A DNA stretch of 64,000 bases. It comes from an uncultured Paracoccaceae bacterium. GTDB lineage: Bacteria; Pseudomonadota; Alphaproteobacteria; Rhodobacterales; Rhodobacteraceae. Shown here piece after piece: positions 1-9,423 of the stretch (positions within the stretch are counted from its first letter, which is position 1; each line of letters begins with the position of its first letter). The stretch lies in NCBI GenBank assembly GCA_943787785.1, contig CALSNT010000016.1, positions 62,001 through 126,000 of the forward strand, read 5' to 3'. The position numbers and the translations under genes are program-made. Below the pieces are notes generated by a model. It ran no database searches. It saw only the letters and a program-made list of their open reading frames with translations, and was not told where the DNA came from.

Positions 1-310
1 CGCGCGCTACCTCAGGCCCCAGACAGCGTATGGCAGCCAGCGTCACGGCATTGTCCGCGCCATAAAGGATCGAATGTACCGCCACGACCCGCGCCAGCCC
101 CAATGTCGCCATATGGAGACGCAGCCGACCGATCCAGTCGTCGAAATTACCCGGAGCCGGGTCTTCGACGCGCCCGTCCCACAAGGGGAAATCGGCGGGT
201 CCGGCAACCATATGAATGTGAGTGTCACAAGCACCGCGCGGTAAATTGGCCTGCGGTGTCGTCGGTTTTGCGAGCGGTGGCAGTGCCTGGGGAAATGGGG
301 ATTTTGTCAT
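1..310 (-). CDS. Amidohydrolase family protein, 3' part outside window
   Basis: The minus strand reads open from an ATG at 308-310 to the window edge, giving the first 103 residues of a longer protein. After a proline-rich start it has Gly-Ala-Cys-Asp-Thr-His-Ile-His at about residues 26-33. That is the N-terminal metal-binding HxH motif of the TIM-barrel Amidohydrolase_2 family, which includes 2-pyrone-4,6-dicarboxylate lactonase-like enzymes. The HxH motif is seen directly; the substrate cannot be told from this fragment. It lies downstream of eda on the same strand with a 127-bp gap, so it may be a separate unit. Confidence 0.7.
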   Translation of the reverse strand, partial: MTKSPFPQALPPLAKPTTPQANLPRGACDTHIHMVAGPADFPLWDGRVEDPAPGNFDDWIGRLRLHMATLGLARVVAVHSILYGADNAVTLAAIRCLGPEVAR

Positions 311-370
311 GCATCAAGGTTAGGTCGAGAACCGTCCGGATTGAAACAGAATTTGGCCGGTGCTGACGTT

Positions 371-390
371 GGTAGAATTATTTTTCTACC
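371..390. promoter_or_regulatory. 20-bp inverted repeat upstream of the amidohydrolase gene
   Basis: Seven-base arms GGTAGAA (371-377) and TTCTACC (384-390) flank a six-base AT-rich spacer, between the end of eda and the start of the amidohydrolase gene on the same strand. It could be an operator for the amidohydrolase gene or a weak hairpin ending the edd-eda transcript. No long T-run follows on the minus strand, so an operator is slightly favoured. Confidence 0.3.
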
Positions 391-437
391 CGTCGGTTAG
401 TTGCTGTTCCGCACCGTGGTTGCATTCGCTCGGAAGG

Positions 438-1082
438 TCAGCTGCGCGCCAACCCCGCCGCAGCGAGCGCCAGATCCGTAATCCCAGCCCAATCGCCCGC
501 TTCAATCATCGTCTTGGGTGCGACCCAACTGCCACCAACGCAAACCGTGTTGCTCAGTGCCAGATAATCAGGGGCATTGGCCGGGCTAACTCCACCTGTC
601 GGGCAAAACCGAACTTGCGGGATTGGTGCGCCGATGGCTTTGAGCGCCGCCACCCCGCCCGATGCCTCCGCCGGGAAGAATTTCTGCGTGACATAGCCTC
701 GTTCCAGCAGCGCCATGGCTTCGGTTGCGGTCGCAGCACCTGGTAGCAACGGCAATTCAGCCGCCTCGCAGGCATCCAGCAGCCGATCTGTCACGCCGGG
801 AGAGACGCCAAATAGCGCACCAGCGTTTATTGCCGCCTCGACATCTGCCGGGGTTAGAAGCGTTCCGGCCCCGACAACGCCACCGGGCACATTGGCCATC
901 TCGGCAATGGCCTCCAGCGCGACGGGTGTGCGCAAGGTGACTTCAAGCGCTGGCAGGCCCCCGGCGACCAGCGCCTCGGCCAGCGGTCGCGCGGTGGCGA
1001 CGTCGTCAATCACCAGCACAGGGACGACCGGGGCCAGACCACAGATGCGCGCAGCTTCCCGTGCGGATTTTTCAGAATTCAT
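438..1082 (-). CDS. eda: KDPG aldolase (2-dehydro-3-deoxyphosphogluconate aldolase)
   Basis: Cleaves 2-keto-3-deoxy-6-phosphogluconate to pyruvate and glyceraldehyde 3-phosphate, the last step of the Entner-Doudoroff route, in the cytoplasm. The 214-residue length matches the class I KDPG/KHG aldolase family. Glu47 (in EVTLRT) and Lys134 (in QKFFPAE) sit where the catalytic Glu and Schiff-base Lys are expected. The start at 1082 was chosen because the family N terminus begins there and an AAAGGCGA ribosome site precedes it; a longer in-frame start at 1220 would run deep into edd. It follows edd after 16 bp, so the two form an operon. Confidence 0.95.
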   Translation of the reverse strand: MNSEKSAREAARICGLAPVVPVLVIDDVATARPLAEALVAGGLPALEVTLRTPVALEAIAEMANVPGGVVGAGTLLTPADVEAAINAGALFGVSPGVTDRLLDACEAAELPLLPGAATATEAMALLERGYVTQKFFPAEASGGVAALKAIGAPIPQVRFCPTGGVSPANAPDYLALSNTVCVGGSWVAPKTMIEAGDWAGITDLALAAAGLARS

Positions 1083-1098
1083 GAATTCGCCTTTCGGA

Positions 1099-2901
1099 TT
1101 ACAGAATGGCCGATGCGCCGTCCTGCGCAAGGCCGCAATTGTTGCGGAATACGGCGAACAGCTCGCGCCCCATGCCCGTTTCGTTCGCGGAAAGATCGGG
1201 TGATGCCGCGTCGCGGGCATCGAAATCCGCCTCTAATACATCAAGTGTACCAGCAGTCGCATCAACCCGCACAAGATCACCGTCCTGCACGCGTGCCAGA
1301 GGTCCTCCGTTCGCCGCTTCGGGGCTGACGTGAATGGCCGATGGCACCTTGCCCGACGCCCCTGACATCCGACCGTCTGTGACAAGCGCGACATGTAAAC
1401 CGCGATCCTGTAAAACCGACAGCAATGGCGTCAGCGCGTGGAGTTCGGGCATCCCGTTCGCGCGCGGCCCCTGGAAGCGAACGACAACGACAGTGTCTTC
1501 GGTGAATTCACCCGCCTGGAACGCGGCTTTGACAGCAGCTTGTGTCTCAAAGACCCGCGCTTTGGCTTCGACAACGTGATGCTCCTCGCGCACAGCCGAG
1601 ACCTTCATGACGCCGCGTCCCAGGTTACCTGCAAGCTGACTCAGGCCACCGGTCGGCTGAAACGGATCAGTTGCAGGACGAATAATTTTCTCATTTTCAC
1701 TTTGGGTTGCGCCGGGTTGCCAATGCAACACATCATCTTTCAAAACAGGTTCCGCGGTGTAATCGTTCAGGCCGTCGCCCCAAACTGTCATCGTATCGTC
1801 GTGCAGCAACCCGGCCTCCAGCAGTTGCCCGATCAGATATCCCAGACCGCCTGCCGCGTGAAAATGGTTCACATCCGCCAGACCGTTTGGATAAATCCGC
1901 GCCAGCAGCGGAGTTATCGCCGAGATGTCCGAGAAATCCTGAAGGTCGAGGATGACCCCCGCAGCCCGTGCCATCGCTGGCAGGTGTAACACCAGATTGG
2001 TCGAGCCACCCGTTGCCATCAGCCCGACAACGCCGTTGACGAAGGCGCGCTCATCCAGAACCCGACCGGCGGGGCGATAATTGCTGCCGAGCGCCGAAAT
2101 CTCCAACGCCCTCTGTGCACCTGTACGGGTCAGCGCATCGCGTAACGGTGTGTTCGGATTAACAAAACTCGCGCCCGGAAGGTGCAGCCCCATCACCTCC
2201 ATCAACATTTGGTTGGAGTTTGCGGTTCCGTAGAAAGTGCAGGTCCCTGGTCCGTGATAGGCCGCCATCTCGGCAGCCATGAGCTCGTCACGCCCGATTT
2301 CTCCGGCGGCAAACTGTTGGCGGACCTTGGCCTTTTCGTCATTCGGAATGCCCGACGTCATTGGACCAGCAGGCAGGAACACCGCTGGGATGTGCCCGAA
2401 ACTGGCCGCCGCAATCACCAGGCCGGGGACGATCTTGTCACACACCCCCAAGTACACAGCCGCGTCAAAGGTATCATGTGACAGGGAAACTCCGGCCGAC
2501 ATAGCGATGATATCGCGAGAAAAAAGGCTCAGTTCCATTCCCGCCCGGCCCTGAGTCACCCCATCACACATCGCAGGAACACCACCAGCGAATTGAGCGG
2601 TCGCGCTGGCGTCATGCGCAGCTTCGCGTATGATGGTCGGAAATTCATCAAAAGGTTGATGTGCGGACAGCATATCATTGTAGGCACTGATTATTCCAAG
2701 GTTAGGTACTCTGCCGGAAACCAGGGCGGACTTCTCTTTCATTGCTGCATAGGCATGGGCCTGATTCCCGCAACTCAGATGTGCCCGGTGCGGGCCATCA
2801 CCCGCCGCCGCGTCGATACGATTGAGATAGGCGGAGCGGGTATCCGCAGAACGCTCAATGATACGATCCGTTATTTCAGCGAGTTTTGGATGCAGGGGCA
2901 T
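1099..2901 (-). CDS. edd: 6-phosphogluconate dehydratase
   Basis: Dehydrates 6-phosphogluconate to KDPG; an iron-sulfur enzyme of the IlvD/Edd family. The 600-residue length fits Edd (about 600). The [14 protein letters not shown] segment is typical of Edd rather than IlvD. The start at 2901 is preceded by GGAGG at a good distance; an earlier in-frame start at 2961 would add 20 residues not typical of the family. First gene of edd-eda, divergent from an alpha-glucosidase gene, with a perfect 12-bp palindrome between them that may control either or both. Together with glk and the agl locus it takes alpha-glucoside carbon into the Entner-Doudoroff pathway. Confidence 0.95.
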   Translation of the reverse strand: MPLHPKLAEITDRIIERSADTRSAYLNRIDAAAGDGPHRAHLSCGNQAHAYAAMKEKSALVSGRVPNLGIISAYNDMLSAHQPFDEFPTIIREAAHDASATAQFAGGVPAMCDGVTQGRAGMELSLFSRDIIAMSAGVSLSHDTFDAAVYLGVCDKIVPGLVIAAASFGHIPAVFLPAGPMTSGIPNDEKAKVRQQFAAGEIGRDELMAAEMAAYHGPGTCTFYGTANSNQMLMEVMGLHLPGASFVNPNTPLRDALTRTGAQRALEISALGSNYRPAGRVLDERAFVNGVVGLMATGGSTNLVLHLPAMARAAGVILDLQDFSDISAITPLLARIYPNGLADVNHFHAAGGLGYLIGQLLEAGLLHDDTMTVWGDGLNDYTAEPVLKDDVLHWQPGATQSENEKIIRPATDPFQPTGGLSQLAGNLGRGVMKVSAVREEHHVVEAKARVFETQAAVKAAFQAGEFTEDTVVVVRFQGPRANGMPELHALTPLLSVLQDRGLHVALVTDGRMSGASGKVPSAIHVSPEAANGGPLARVQDGDLVRVDATAGTLDVLEADFDARDAASPDLSANETGMGRELFAVFRNNCGLAQDGASAIL

Positions 2902-2947
2902 TGCCGCCTCCGGTAAATTTGGACACTTGCGCCTGTTATCGGAGTTA

Positions 2948-2959
2948 GTTAGCGCTAAC
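2948..2959. promoter_or_regulatory. LacI-type operator candidate between edd and alpha-glucosidase
   Basis: GTTAGCGCTAAC is a perfect 12-bp palindrome in the 111-bp divergent gap between edd and the GH13 gene at 3013. Its AGCGCT centre matches the centre of the palindrome upstream of aglE. LacI-family repressors bind such even palindromes centred on CG. Binding by the AglR encoded here is an inference; the flanking bases differ from the aglE site, so another LacI-type regulator is possible. Confidence 0.45.
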
Positions 2960-3012
2960 AATAAGCAAAACGTCGCAGTTTAGGGCGTCGGGACCGGGTT
3001 GGGGAGGGTGAG

Positions 3013-4614
3013 ATGGCAGACGAATGGTGGCGCGGTGCGGTAATCTACCAGATTTATCCGCGCAGCTTTCAGGACAGTACCGGAAACGGCATTGGTGACC
3101 TTCCAGGCATCACGTCGCGGCTTGATCATGTCGCCAGTCTTGGGGTTGATGCAATCTGGCTGTCGCCATTCTTTACATCCCCTATGGCGGATATGGGTTA
3201 TGACGTTTCAGACTACTGCGACGTTGACCCGCTGTTCGGTACGCTAGCTGACTTCGATGCGCTCTTGGCACGAGCACATGACCTTGGCCTGCGCGTGATT
3301 ATCGACCAGGTGCTGTCGCATACATCAGACCAGCACCCGTGGTTTCAGGCCAGTCGGGCGTCACTCACAGGCGATAAATCCGATTGGTACGTCTGGGCTG
3401 GTCCACGCGTCGATGGCACGCCGCCGAACAACTGGCCGTCGCATTTCGGTGGTCCGGCGTGGGAGTGGGAGCCCCGTCGTAAGCAGTATTATCTGCACAA
3501 CTATCTAACCTCTCAACCTGATTTGAACTTTCACAATTCGAACGTTCAGGATGCGCTTCTTGATTCCGTCAATTTCTGGCTGGAGCGCGGGGTCGACGGA
3601 TTTCGCCTCGATACCGTGAATTACTACGTTCACGATCAGCAGCTTCGCGACAACCCTCCGATGGACGGTGGGCCCAACGCGGGGCCTTATGAAATGCAGG
3701 ATCATATCTATTCCAAAACCCGCCCGGAGAATATTAAGTTTCTCAAACGATTGCGCAGACTTACAGATAAATACCCGGACCGGATGCTTGTTGGAGAGGT
3801 CGGTGTTTCCGACGATCGCTCGGTTCAGGTAATGGGCGACTATACCCGCGAGGACGACCGCCTGCACATGGCCTATTCCTTCACGATGCTGGGCGATGAC
3901 CACAGCCCAGACCATTTCCGCAGTCGGATCGAGGGGTTCTTTGAGGGGGCTCCGGACGGTTGGCCATGCTGGTCTTTTTCGAACCATGACGTGCGCCGCC
4001 ATGTCACCCGCTGGTCGGGTCCGGAAACCGACATCGGCGCACTCGCAAAACAGTCAATTGCACTCTTGGCATGCCTCCCCGGGACACTTGGTATTTATCA
4101 AGGCGAAGAGCTTGGACAGACAGAAACCGATCTCGAATACGATGAGTTAACGGACCCGCCGGGGCTGCGGTTCTGGCCAGAGTACAAAGGCCGTGATGGC
4201 TGCCGTACGCCGATGGTCTGGGATCTTGAAAAAGCCAATGCGGGCTTTACTGAAGCTACTCCTTGGCTGCCCGTCAAACCGCCTCAGGCGGCGCGTGCGG
4301 TTTCCGAGCAGGGGGCCGACAACGACAGTGTCCTGGCAACTTATCGGCGGGTTTTAGCCCTTCGCGCCGGGATCGCAGCACTGAAACAAGGCGATTATCG
4401 GTTCTTGGACACGCCGAAGCCATCGCTCGTGTTCGAGCGTTCCTTTGCCGCTCAATCGGTCATCTGCATGTTAAATCTTTCGGAGTCGCAAGTCACAATC
4501 CCAACTCCTTGCGCTTTGGGCGATATCAAGTTCAACCAGTCCACCGTTATTGAATCAGGTAGCGTAAGAATGGAGGCACATGGGTGCCTGATAGCAGAAA
4601 TCTTATTAGGTTAG
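3013..4614 (+). CDS. GH13 alpha-glucosidase, second copy away from the agl operon
   Basis: A 533-residue cytoplasmic glycoside hydrolase of family 13, expected to release glucose from the non-reducing end of alpha-glucosides. Asp200 in GVDGFRLD is the nucleophile position, Glu262 in VGEVG the acid/base, and Asp326 in SNHDV the transition-state residue. There is no signal peptide. The protein is closely similar along its length to the alpha-glucosidase at 14288, so the two are paralogues. Ribosome site GGAGGG precedes the ATG. It is divergent from edd with an operator-like palindrome between them, so it may answer to a different signal from the agl copy. Confidence 0.9.
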   Translation: MADEWWRGAVIYQIYPRSFQDSTGNGIGDLPGITSRLDHVASLGVDAIWLSPFFTSPMADMGYDVSDYCDVDPLFGTLADFDALLARAHDLGLRVIIDQVLSHTSDQHPWFQASRASLTGDKSDWYVWAGPRVDGTPPNNWPSHFGGPAWEWEPRRKQYYLHNYLTSQPDLNFHNSNVQDALLDSVNFWLERGVDGFRLDTVNYYVHDQQLRDNPPMDGGPNAGPYEMQDHIYSKTRPENIKFLKRLRRLTDKYPDRMLVGEVGVSDDRSVQVMGDYTREDDRLHMAYSFTMLGDDHSPDHFRSRIEGFFEGAPDGWPCWSFSNHDVRRHVTRWSGPETDIGALAKQSIALLACLPGTLGIYQGEELGQTETDLEYDELTDPPGLRFWPEYKGRDGCRTPMVWDLEKANAGFTEATPWLPVKPPQAARAVSEQGADNDSVLATYRRVLALRAGIAALKQGDYRFLDTPKPSLVFERSFAAQSVICMLNLSESQVTIPTPCALGDIKFNQSTVIESGSVRMEAHGCLIAEILLG

Positions 4615-4720
4615 GGGTTTGTGTAAATATGTTCATTTAATTTATGAGGTTGGTAAACATCTGTTAATCTGGGCAAAAAGGGGCAAGGTGATCAGCAAAC
4701 CAATCCCGGCGACACTTAGT

Positions 4721-4735
4721 TGCGAATAATTCGCA
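4721..4735. promoter_or_regulatory. Mur/Fur-type box upstream of sitA
   Basis: TGCGAATAATTCGCA is a perfect 15-bp palindrome with 7-base arms, 75 bp upstream of sitA. Its form agrees with the boxes bound by Fur-family Mur (manganese) regulators in alphaproteobacteria, and the downstream genes encode a manganese-type transporter. Repression by Mur with manganese is inferred; the regulator gene is not in this window. Confidence 0.6.
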
Positions 4736-4809
4736 TTTGCATTGACGATCCCTTAAATCCCAACTACTTCCATTGGGGTTCCCCAAAAAAGAAGACAAGA
4801 GGGCGAAGA

Positions 4810-5688
4810 ATGCAGATCGTCAGGGCTATCACGATACTACTCGTGCTTTTTCCGCTACCCGGTATGGCTGCCGACTTCAAAGTGGTGACCACCTTCACTG
4901 TCATCGCTGACATGGCCCGCAATGTCGCAGGGGACGCGGCCGAGGTCGTCTCGATCACCAGGCCGGGTGCGGAAATCCACAACTATGCTCCAACGCCGCG
5001 TGATATCCTGTCTGCCCGAGATGCCGATCTGGTTCTTTGGAATGGGCTGAACCTGGAATTGTGGTTCGAACGCTTCTTTCGTAACTTAAATAGTGTTCCA
5101 CAATCTATTGTTTCAGAAGGTATTACACCAATCTGTATTGGTGACGGACCATACGCAGGAAAACCCAATCCCCACGCATGGATGTCGCCAGAAAGCGCCA
5201 TGATTTATGTCGACAACATCCGGGACGCGATGGTTGAGCATGACCCCGCAAATGCTGCGACCTATGCCGCCAACGCCGAAGCCTACAAAGAACAGATTGC
5301 CGCGACGTTGGATCCGCTGCGCGCATCGCTTTCCAGTGTTCCAGAGGACCGCCGCTGGTTGGTCACCTCCGAGGGTGCATTCAGCTACCTCGCTCGCGAC
5401 CTCGACCTGAAGGAGTTGTTCCTCTGGCCGATCAACGCCGACCAGCAAGGCACTCCGGGGCAGGTCCGCCGAGTTATCGACACAGTGCGCGCCGAGAATA
5501 TTCACGTGGTCTTCTCCGAAAGCACAGTCAGTGCCAAACCCGCCCAGCAGGTCGCGCGTGAAACGGGTGCGGCTTACGGTGGTGTCCTATATGTTGACAG
5601 CCTCAGCGAGGCGGACGGTCCGGTTCCGACCTACCTCGATCTGTTGCGCGTCACTGTCGAAACAATCGCCGGCGGGCTGGCCCGATGA
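4810..5688 (+). CDS. sitA: Manganese-type ABC transporter substrate-binding protein
   Basis: A periplasmic metal-binding protein of 292 residues with a Sec signal peptide ending near residue 21. His57, His122, Glu188 and Asp262 match the His-His-Glu-Asp ligand set of manganese binders such as PsaA; zinc binders of the ZnuA type usually have His at the third position and a His-rich loop, which is absent here. The start at 4810 was chosen because the signal peptide begins there; an in-frame upstream start at 4720 would overlap the Mur-like box. First gene of sitABCD; its stop overlaps the sitB start. Confidence 0.9.
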   Translation: MQIVRAITILLVLFPLPGMAADFKVVTTFTVIADMARNVAGDAAEVVSITRPGAEIHNYAPTPRDILSARDADLVLWNGLNLELWFERFFRNLNSVPQSIVSEGITPICIGDGPYAGKPNPHAWMSPESAMIYVDNIRDAMVEHDPANAATYAANAEAYKEQIAATLDPLRASLSSVPEDRRWLVTSEGAFSYLARDLDLKELFLWPINADQQGTPGQVRRVIDTVRAENIHVVFSESTVSAKPAQQVARETGAAYGGVLYVDSLSEADGPVPTYLDLLRVTVETIAGGLAR

Positions 5689-6533
5689 AAGATGCGGCCA
5701 CACAGGGTCTGGCTGTTGACACCATCACCGTGACCTATCCCAACGGCGTCACGGCCCTGCGAGAGGCCAGTTTCGAGATACCGACCGGTACAATCACTGC
5801 GCTGGTCGGCGTCAACGGATCGGGAAAATCGACCATGTTCAAGGCGATCATGGGGTTCCAACGCTACGCGCAGGGCAGCATTACAATACTCGGCCGCCCC
5901 GGAGCACAGGCGCTGAAAGATGGCATCGTTGCCTATGTTCCGCAGGCCGAAGAGGTCGACTGGACCTTCCCGGTCCTTGTCGAAGACGTGGTGATGATGG
6001 GCCGCTTTGGCCACATGGGAATACTGCGTCGGCCCGGTGCTGCTGACCGAACCGCCGTAACGGATGCTCTGACCCGCGTCGGCATGGTTGATTTCCGCAA
6101 ACGCCAAATCGGGGAATTGTCGGGTGGTCAGCGCAAGCGCGTCTTCCTGGCACGCGCCCTGGCGCAGGACGGACAGGTTATCCTCCTCGACGAACCCTTC
6201 ACCGGCGTCGATGTAAAAACCGAAGAGGCGATCGTGAAACTTCTGCGAGAGCTACGCGACGAAGGCCGCGTCATGCTGGTGTCCACCCACAATCTCGGAT
6301 CGGTCCCAGAATTCTGCGACCGTACCGTGCTGATCAAGGGCACGGTCCTCGCCTTTGGTCCGACGGAGACAACGTTCACCCGCCCCAATCTGGAAGCTGC
6401 CTTCGGAGGTGTCCTTCGCCGCTTCGTCCTCGGCGGCACCGACCTGCACCACGATGACGACGACACCCGCGAGGTCACCGTTCTCACCGATGACGAACGT
6501 CCCTTCGTGCTCTACGACGAGCCGAACGCATGA
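5685..6533 (+). CDS. sitB: Manganese-type ABC transporter ATP-binding protein
   Basis: The 282-residue ATPase of the metal importer. Walker [10 protein letters not shown] lies at about 43-50, the signature LSGGQ at 145-149 and Walker B ILLDEP at 166-171. The ATG overlaps the sitA stop (ATGA), which suggests coupled translation. The C-terminal 25 residues are rich in His and Asp (HHDDDD), which might bind metal, though this is only suggestive. Downstream a 100-bp gap with a hairpin repeat separates it from sitC. Confidence 0.92.
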   Translation: MKDAATQGLAVDTITVTYPNGVTALREASFEIPTGTITALVGVNGSGKSTMFKAIMGFQRYAQGSITILGRPGAQALKDGIVAYVPQAEEVDWTFPVLVEDVVMMGRFGHMGILRRPGAADRTAVTDALTRVGMVDFRKRQIGELSGGQRKRVFLARALAQDGQVILLDEPFTGVDVKTEEAIVKLLRELRDEGRVMLVSTHNLGSVPEFCDRTVLIKGTVLAFGPTETTFTRPNLEAAFGGVLRRFVLGGTDLHHDDDDTREVTVLTDDERPFVLYDEPNA

Positions 6534-6559
6534 TCGCCCCTTTCCCTCATCATTGGCCT

Positions 6560-6611
6560 AAAAGTATCCCGGGGGGTCTGGGGGGCTGGTCCCCCAGCCA
6601 CCGCCCGCGGC
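6560..6611. repeat. Dispersed GC-rich hairpin repeat, copy A
   Basis: A stretch of about 50 bp in the sitB-sitC gap, nearly the same as one at 58341-58388. It has an A-rich start, TATCCC, then a stem of G-rich and C-rich arms, and ends CCGCCCGCGGC. The stem could form in RNA within the sit transcript. Several copies in unrelated places point to a genome-wide intergenic repeat. Confidence 0.7.
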
Positions 6612-6633
6612 GCCGTTCGAGAAAACACCCAAC

Positions 6634-7467
6634 ATGAGCGTATTGCTGGAACCCTTCGCCTATTCCTACATGACAAACGCGATGTGGGTCTCGGCTTTGG
6701 TCGGGGCAATCTGCGCTTTCCTGTCCGCCTTCCTGATGCTGAAAGGCTGGTCGCTGATCGGCGACGCGCTGTCCCACGCTATCGTGCCGGGTGTCGCCGG
6801 AGCTTACATGCTGGGTCTTCCGTTTGCCCTTGGGGCCTTTCTCAGCGGGGGGCTCGCCGCAGGGGCGATGCTGTTCCTGAACAGGCAGACCGGCCTGCGC
6901 GAAGACGCGATCATCGGGTTGATCTTTACCTCGTTCTTCGGGCTCGGGCTGTTCATGGTCTCGCTGAATCCGGTGGCGGTGGATATCCAGACAATCACGC
7001 TTGGAAATATCCTGGCCATTGCACCCGCTGATACGGTCCAGCTGGCGATCATCGGCGGCGTTACCTTGCTGGTGCTAACGCTGAAATGGCGCGACCTGAT
7101 GGTGACGTTTTTTGATGAGGGGCACGCGCGGTCGATCGGGCTGCCGACCGAGCGGCTGAAGCTGATCTTCTTCGCGCTTCTGGCCGCCTCGACCGTCGCG
7201 GCGCTGCAGACCGTCGGAGCCTTCCTCGTGATCGCCGTTGTCGTCACCCCCGGCGCGACCGCCTACCTCCTCACGGACCGGTTCGGCATGCTGATCGTCA
7301 TCGCGGTTGCAATCGGCACGCTGACCAGTTTCGTCGGCGCCTACCTTAGCTTTTTCCTGGACGGGGCGACCGGAGGCATCATCGTCTTGCTGCAAACCAC
7401 GTGTTTTCTGGCTGCATTCTTCTTCGCGCCACGTCACGGGCGGATCGCGGTTTGGAGGCGGGCATGA
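6634..7467 (+). CDS. sitC: Manganese-type ABC transporter permease
   Basis: A 277-residue inner-membrane permease of the ABC-3 family, with about eight hydrophobic segments. It keeps the family segment KGWSLIGDALSHAIVPG at about residues 46-62, also present in the next protein. The sit system has two permease genes, and this is the first. It follows sitB after 100 bp that hold the hairpin repeat, and its last bases overlap the sitD start. The metal is inferred as manganese from SitA. Confidence 0.9.
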   Translation: MSVLLEPFAYSYMTNAMWVSALVGAICAFLSAFLMLKGWSLIGDALSHAIVPGVAGAYMLGLPFALGAFLSGGLAAGAMLFLNRQTGLREDAIIGLIFTSFFGLGLFMVSLNPVAVDIQTITLGNILAIAPADTVQLAIIGGVTLLVLTLKWRDLMVTFFDEGHARSIGLPTERLKLIFFALLAASTVAALQTVGAFLVIAVVVTPGATAYLLTDRFGMLIVIAVAIGTLTSFVGAYLSFFLDGATGGIIVLLQTTCFLAAFFFAPRHGRIAVWRRA

Positions 7468-8294
7468 TCGAGACTTTGCTGTTACCGCTTCAATTGCCGT
7501 TCATGCGGGACGCACTTTTGATTACGGTTATGGTCGCAGTCCCGTCTTCGATGCTGTCCTGCTTTCTGGTCCTGAAAGGCTGGTCGTTGATGGGCGATGC
7601 CGTCAGCCACGCGGTGCTGCCGGGGATCGTGCTTGCCTATATCCTCGGCGCGCCGCTGGCGTTGGGGGCGTTCATCGCGGGCATGATCTGCGCCCTGACC
7701 ACCGGTTGGCTGGCAGAACGCAGTCGGGTCAAGCGCGACACGGTAATGGGTGTGGTGTTCTCGGCAATGTTCGCCCTCGGCCTCGTGATGTACACCAAGA
7801 TCCGTACCGAGGTGCATCTGGATCACATCCTGTTCGGCGACATGCTGGGCGTCGGTCCACTTGATCTGATCGAGGCCGGGTTGATCGGGTTGTTCGTAGT
7901 CGGGGCGATCCTGATCCGGCGTCGTGATATGGTACTGCACGCCTTTGATCCGGCGCAGGCGCAGGCGCTAGGGCTGAATGCGCGGGTGCTGCATTATGGG
8001 TTGCTGACGATGCTTTCGTTGTGTGTCATCGCGGCATTGAAGGCAGTCGGGATCATCCTTGCGATTGCATTGCTGATTGCCCCGGGGGCGACGGCATTTC
8101 TTGTGACGCATCGGTTCTCATCGATGCTTATGGTGTCCGTCGGGATGGCTGTCGCCTCGGCGGTGATCGGCGTCTATGCGAGCTTTTTCCTCGACAGCGC
8201 CCCCGCCCCGACGGTGGTACTGGTGATGACCGGGTTTTTCATCGCGGCGTTTGTGGTTTCTGCGGTGAAGGTGGCACGGATGAGGGCGGCGTGA
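7464..8294 (+). CDS. sitD: Manganese-type ABC transporter second permease
   Basis: A 276-residue ABC-3 family permease, paralogous to SitC (KGWSLMGDAVSHAVLPG near residues 38-54). The start at 7464 overlaps the sitC stop (ATGA); an earlier in-frame start at 7401 would lie inside sitC. Hydrophobic segments run along the whole length. SitC and SitD would form a heterodimeric channel fed by SitA and driven by SitB. The operon ends here and faces glk tail to tail across 111 bp. Confidence 0.9.
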   Translation: MIETLLLPLQLPFMRDALLITVMVAVPSSMLSCFLVLKGWSLMGDAVSHAVLPGIVLAYILGAPLALGAFIAGMICALTTGWLAERSRVKRDTVMGVVFSAMFALGLVMYTKIRTEVHLDHILFGDMLGVGPLDLIEAGLIGLFVVGAILIRRRDMVLHAFDPAQAQALGLNARVLHYGLLTMLSLCVIAALKAVGIILAIALLIAPGATAFLVTHRFSSMLMVSVGMAVASAVIGVYASFFLDSAPAPTVVLVMTGFFIAAFVVSAVKVARMRAA

Positions 8295-8405
8295 ACTTCT
8301 GGTCTGCAGCGGCTCGCTCTGCGCCTTCGGCGCGTAACGGGCGAAGAGGAACTCCATCGTCGCCGGCGGCTCATTGCCGAACACACCCGTCCAACCGGCC
8401 GGCCT

Positions 8406-9377
8406 CTACCCCTCAGCCATCTGCGCCAGATACGCTGCCACACCGATCAGCGCGGCATAGTCATCCTCGATCAGCCAGATCGGGAACCCGTCCATGAAGT
8501 CACCGAACCGCCCCTTGTCGCGAAAGGCTTCGGCAAAGTCAGCGTCATCAAAATAGGGAGCCACGGCGCGGGCGACGCCACCGATCAGAAAAATGCCGCC
8601 TCTGGGCAGGTGGATCAGGGACAGATCACCGACGGCGTTGCCCAGCAGCCGGATGAAGTTAAACACCGCTTTGCGTGCCCGGTCATCGCCTGCGGCAATG
8701 GCTTCCATGATCGCGCCGCCATCACGGCGGTCGGTTGTCCCGCTTTGCGCGCCGACCCAGGCATCAACGTTGGACAGGCCGCGCCCCGACAGAACCTCTT
8801 CCAGCGCCGGGAATCCGTGGCTGTCACCGACGAACTGGCTGAGCGACAGATCGTGTTCGCTGCGTATCGGCAACGTGATATGGCCCGATTCCGAGGCTGT
8901 CACCAGCCGCGCGGTGCCATCGTGATAGACCGTCGCCGCATTAAACCCGGTGCCGACGCCGACCACCAGTTGCGGTGCACCGGCTTCTGGTTCCGGTCCA
9001 GAGATAATCGGTCGCAGCTTGGCCTGGTCAAGATGCCCCAGCGCGTGCCCCTGGGCCTGCAAATCGTTCAGGATCGCCACCGTTTCGGCACCCGTAGCCC
9101 GCGCCAGCGTTTCAGTATCAATCGCCCAATCGAGGTTTGTCAGATGGGCCTGCCCATTGCGCACTGGTCCGGCAACCGCGACACAGGCCGCAGCGCAGTC
9201 GACGCCGCCTTCGGCCTCGACAAATCGGCGGATTGCGGTTTCCAGATCAGGGCAGTCGGCGTTGCGGTAGCGCCGGATCGTGTCTGGTAACAATGACGCC
9301 CCGCGTGCCAGCGCTACACGGGTGTTGGTCCCGCCGATATCGGCGACCAGCGAGAGTGTATTGGCAGCGTGACTCAT
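8406..9377 (-). CDS. glk: Glucokinase
   Basis: Phosphorylates glucose to glucose 6-phosphate with ATP in the cytoplasm. The 323 residues match the bacterial Glk family (E. coli Glk is 321). The phosphate-binding DIGGTNTR lies at 13-20, catalytic Asp105 in ILNDLQ, and the sugar-binding ESGH segment near the middle. The start at 9377 gives the normal N terminus; a longer in-frame start at 9506 would overlap the aglR end. It follows aglR after 46 bp, so they probably share a transcript. Its product feeds the edd-eda pathway encoded nearby. Confidence 0.93.
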   Translation of the reverse strand: MSHAANTLSLVADIGGTNTRVALARGASLLPDTIRRYRNADCPDLETAIRRFVEAEGGVDCAAACVAVAGPVRNGQAHLTNLDWAIDTETLARATGAETVAILNDLQAQGHALGHLDQAKLRPIISGPEPEAGAPQLVVGVGTGFNAATVYHDGTARLVTASESGHITLPIRSEHDLSLSQFVGDSHGFPALEEVLSGRGLSNVDAWVGAQSGTTDRRDGGAIMEAIAAGDDRARKAVFNFIRLLGNAVGDLSLIHLPRGGIFLIGGVARAVAPYFDDADFAEAFRDKGRFGDFMDGFPIWLIEDDYAALIGVAAYLAQMAEG

Positions 9378-9423
9378 GAGGTGTCCTTGCGCGGGCTGGC
9401 CGCGTGATAGGACGTTTGCATAC

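Noticed and set aside
8295-8405. Possible terminator or repeat between sitD and glk
   Set aside because: Only short GC-rich self-complementary stretches; no T-run or clear match to the repeat family.
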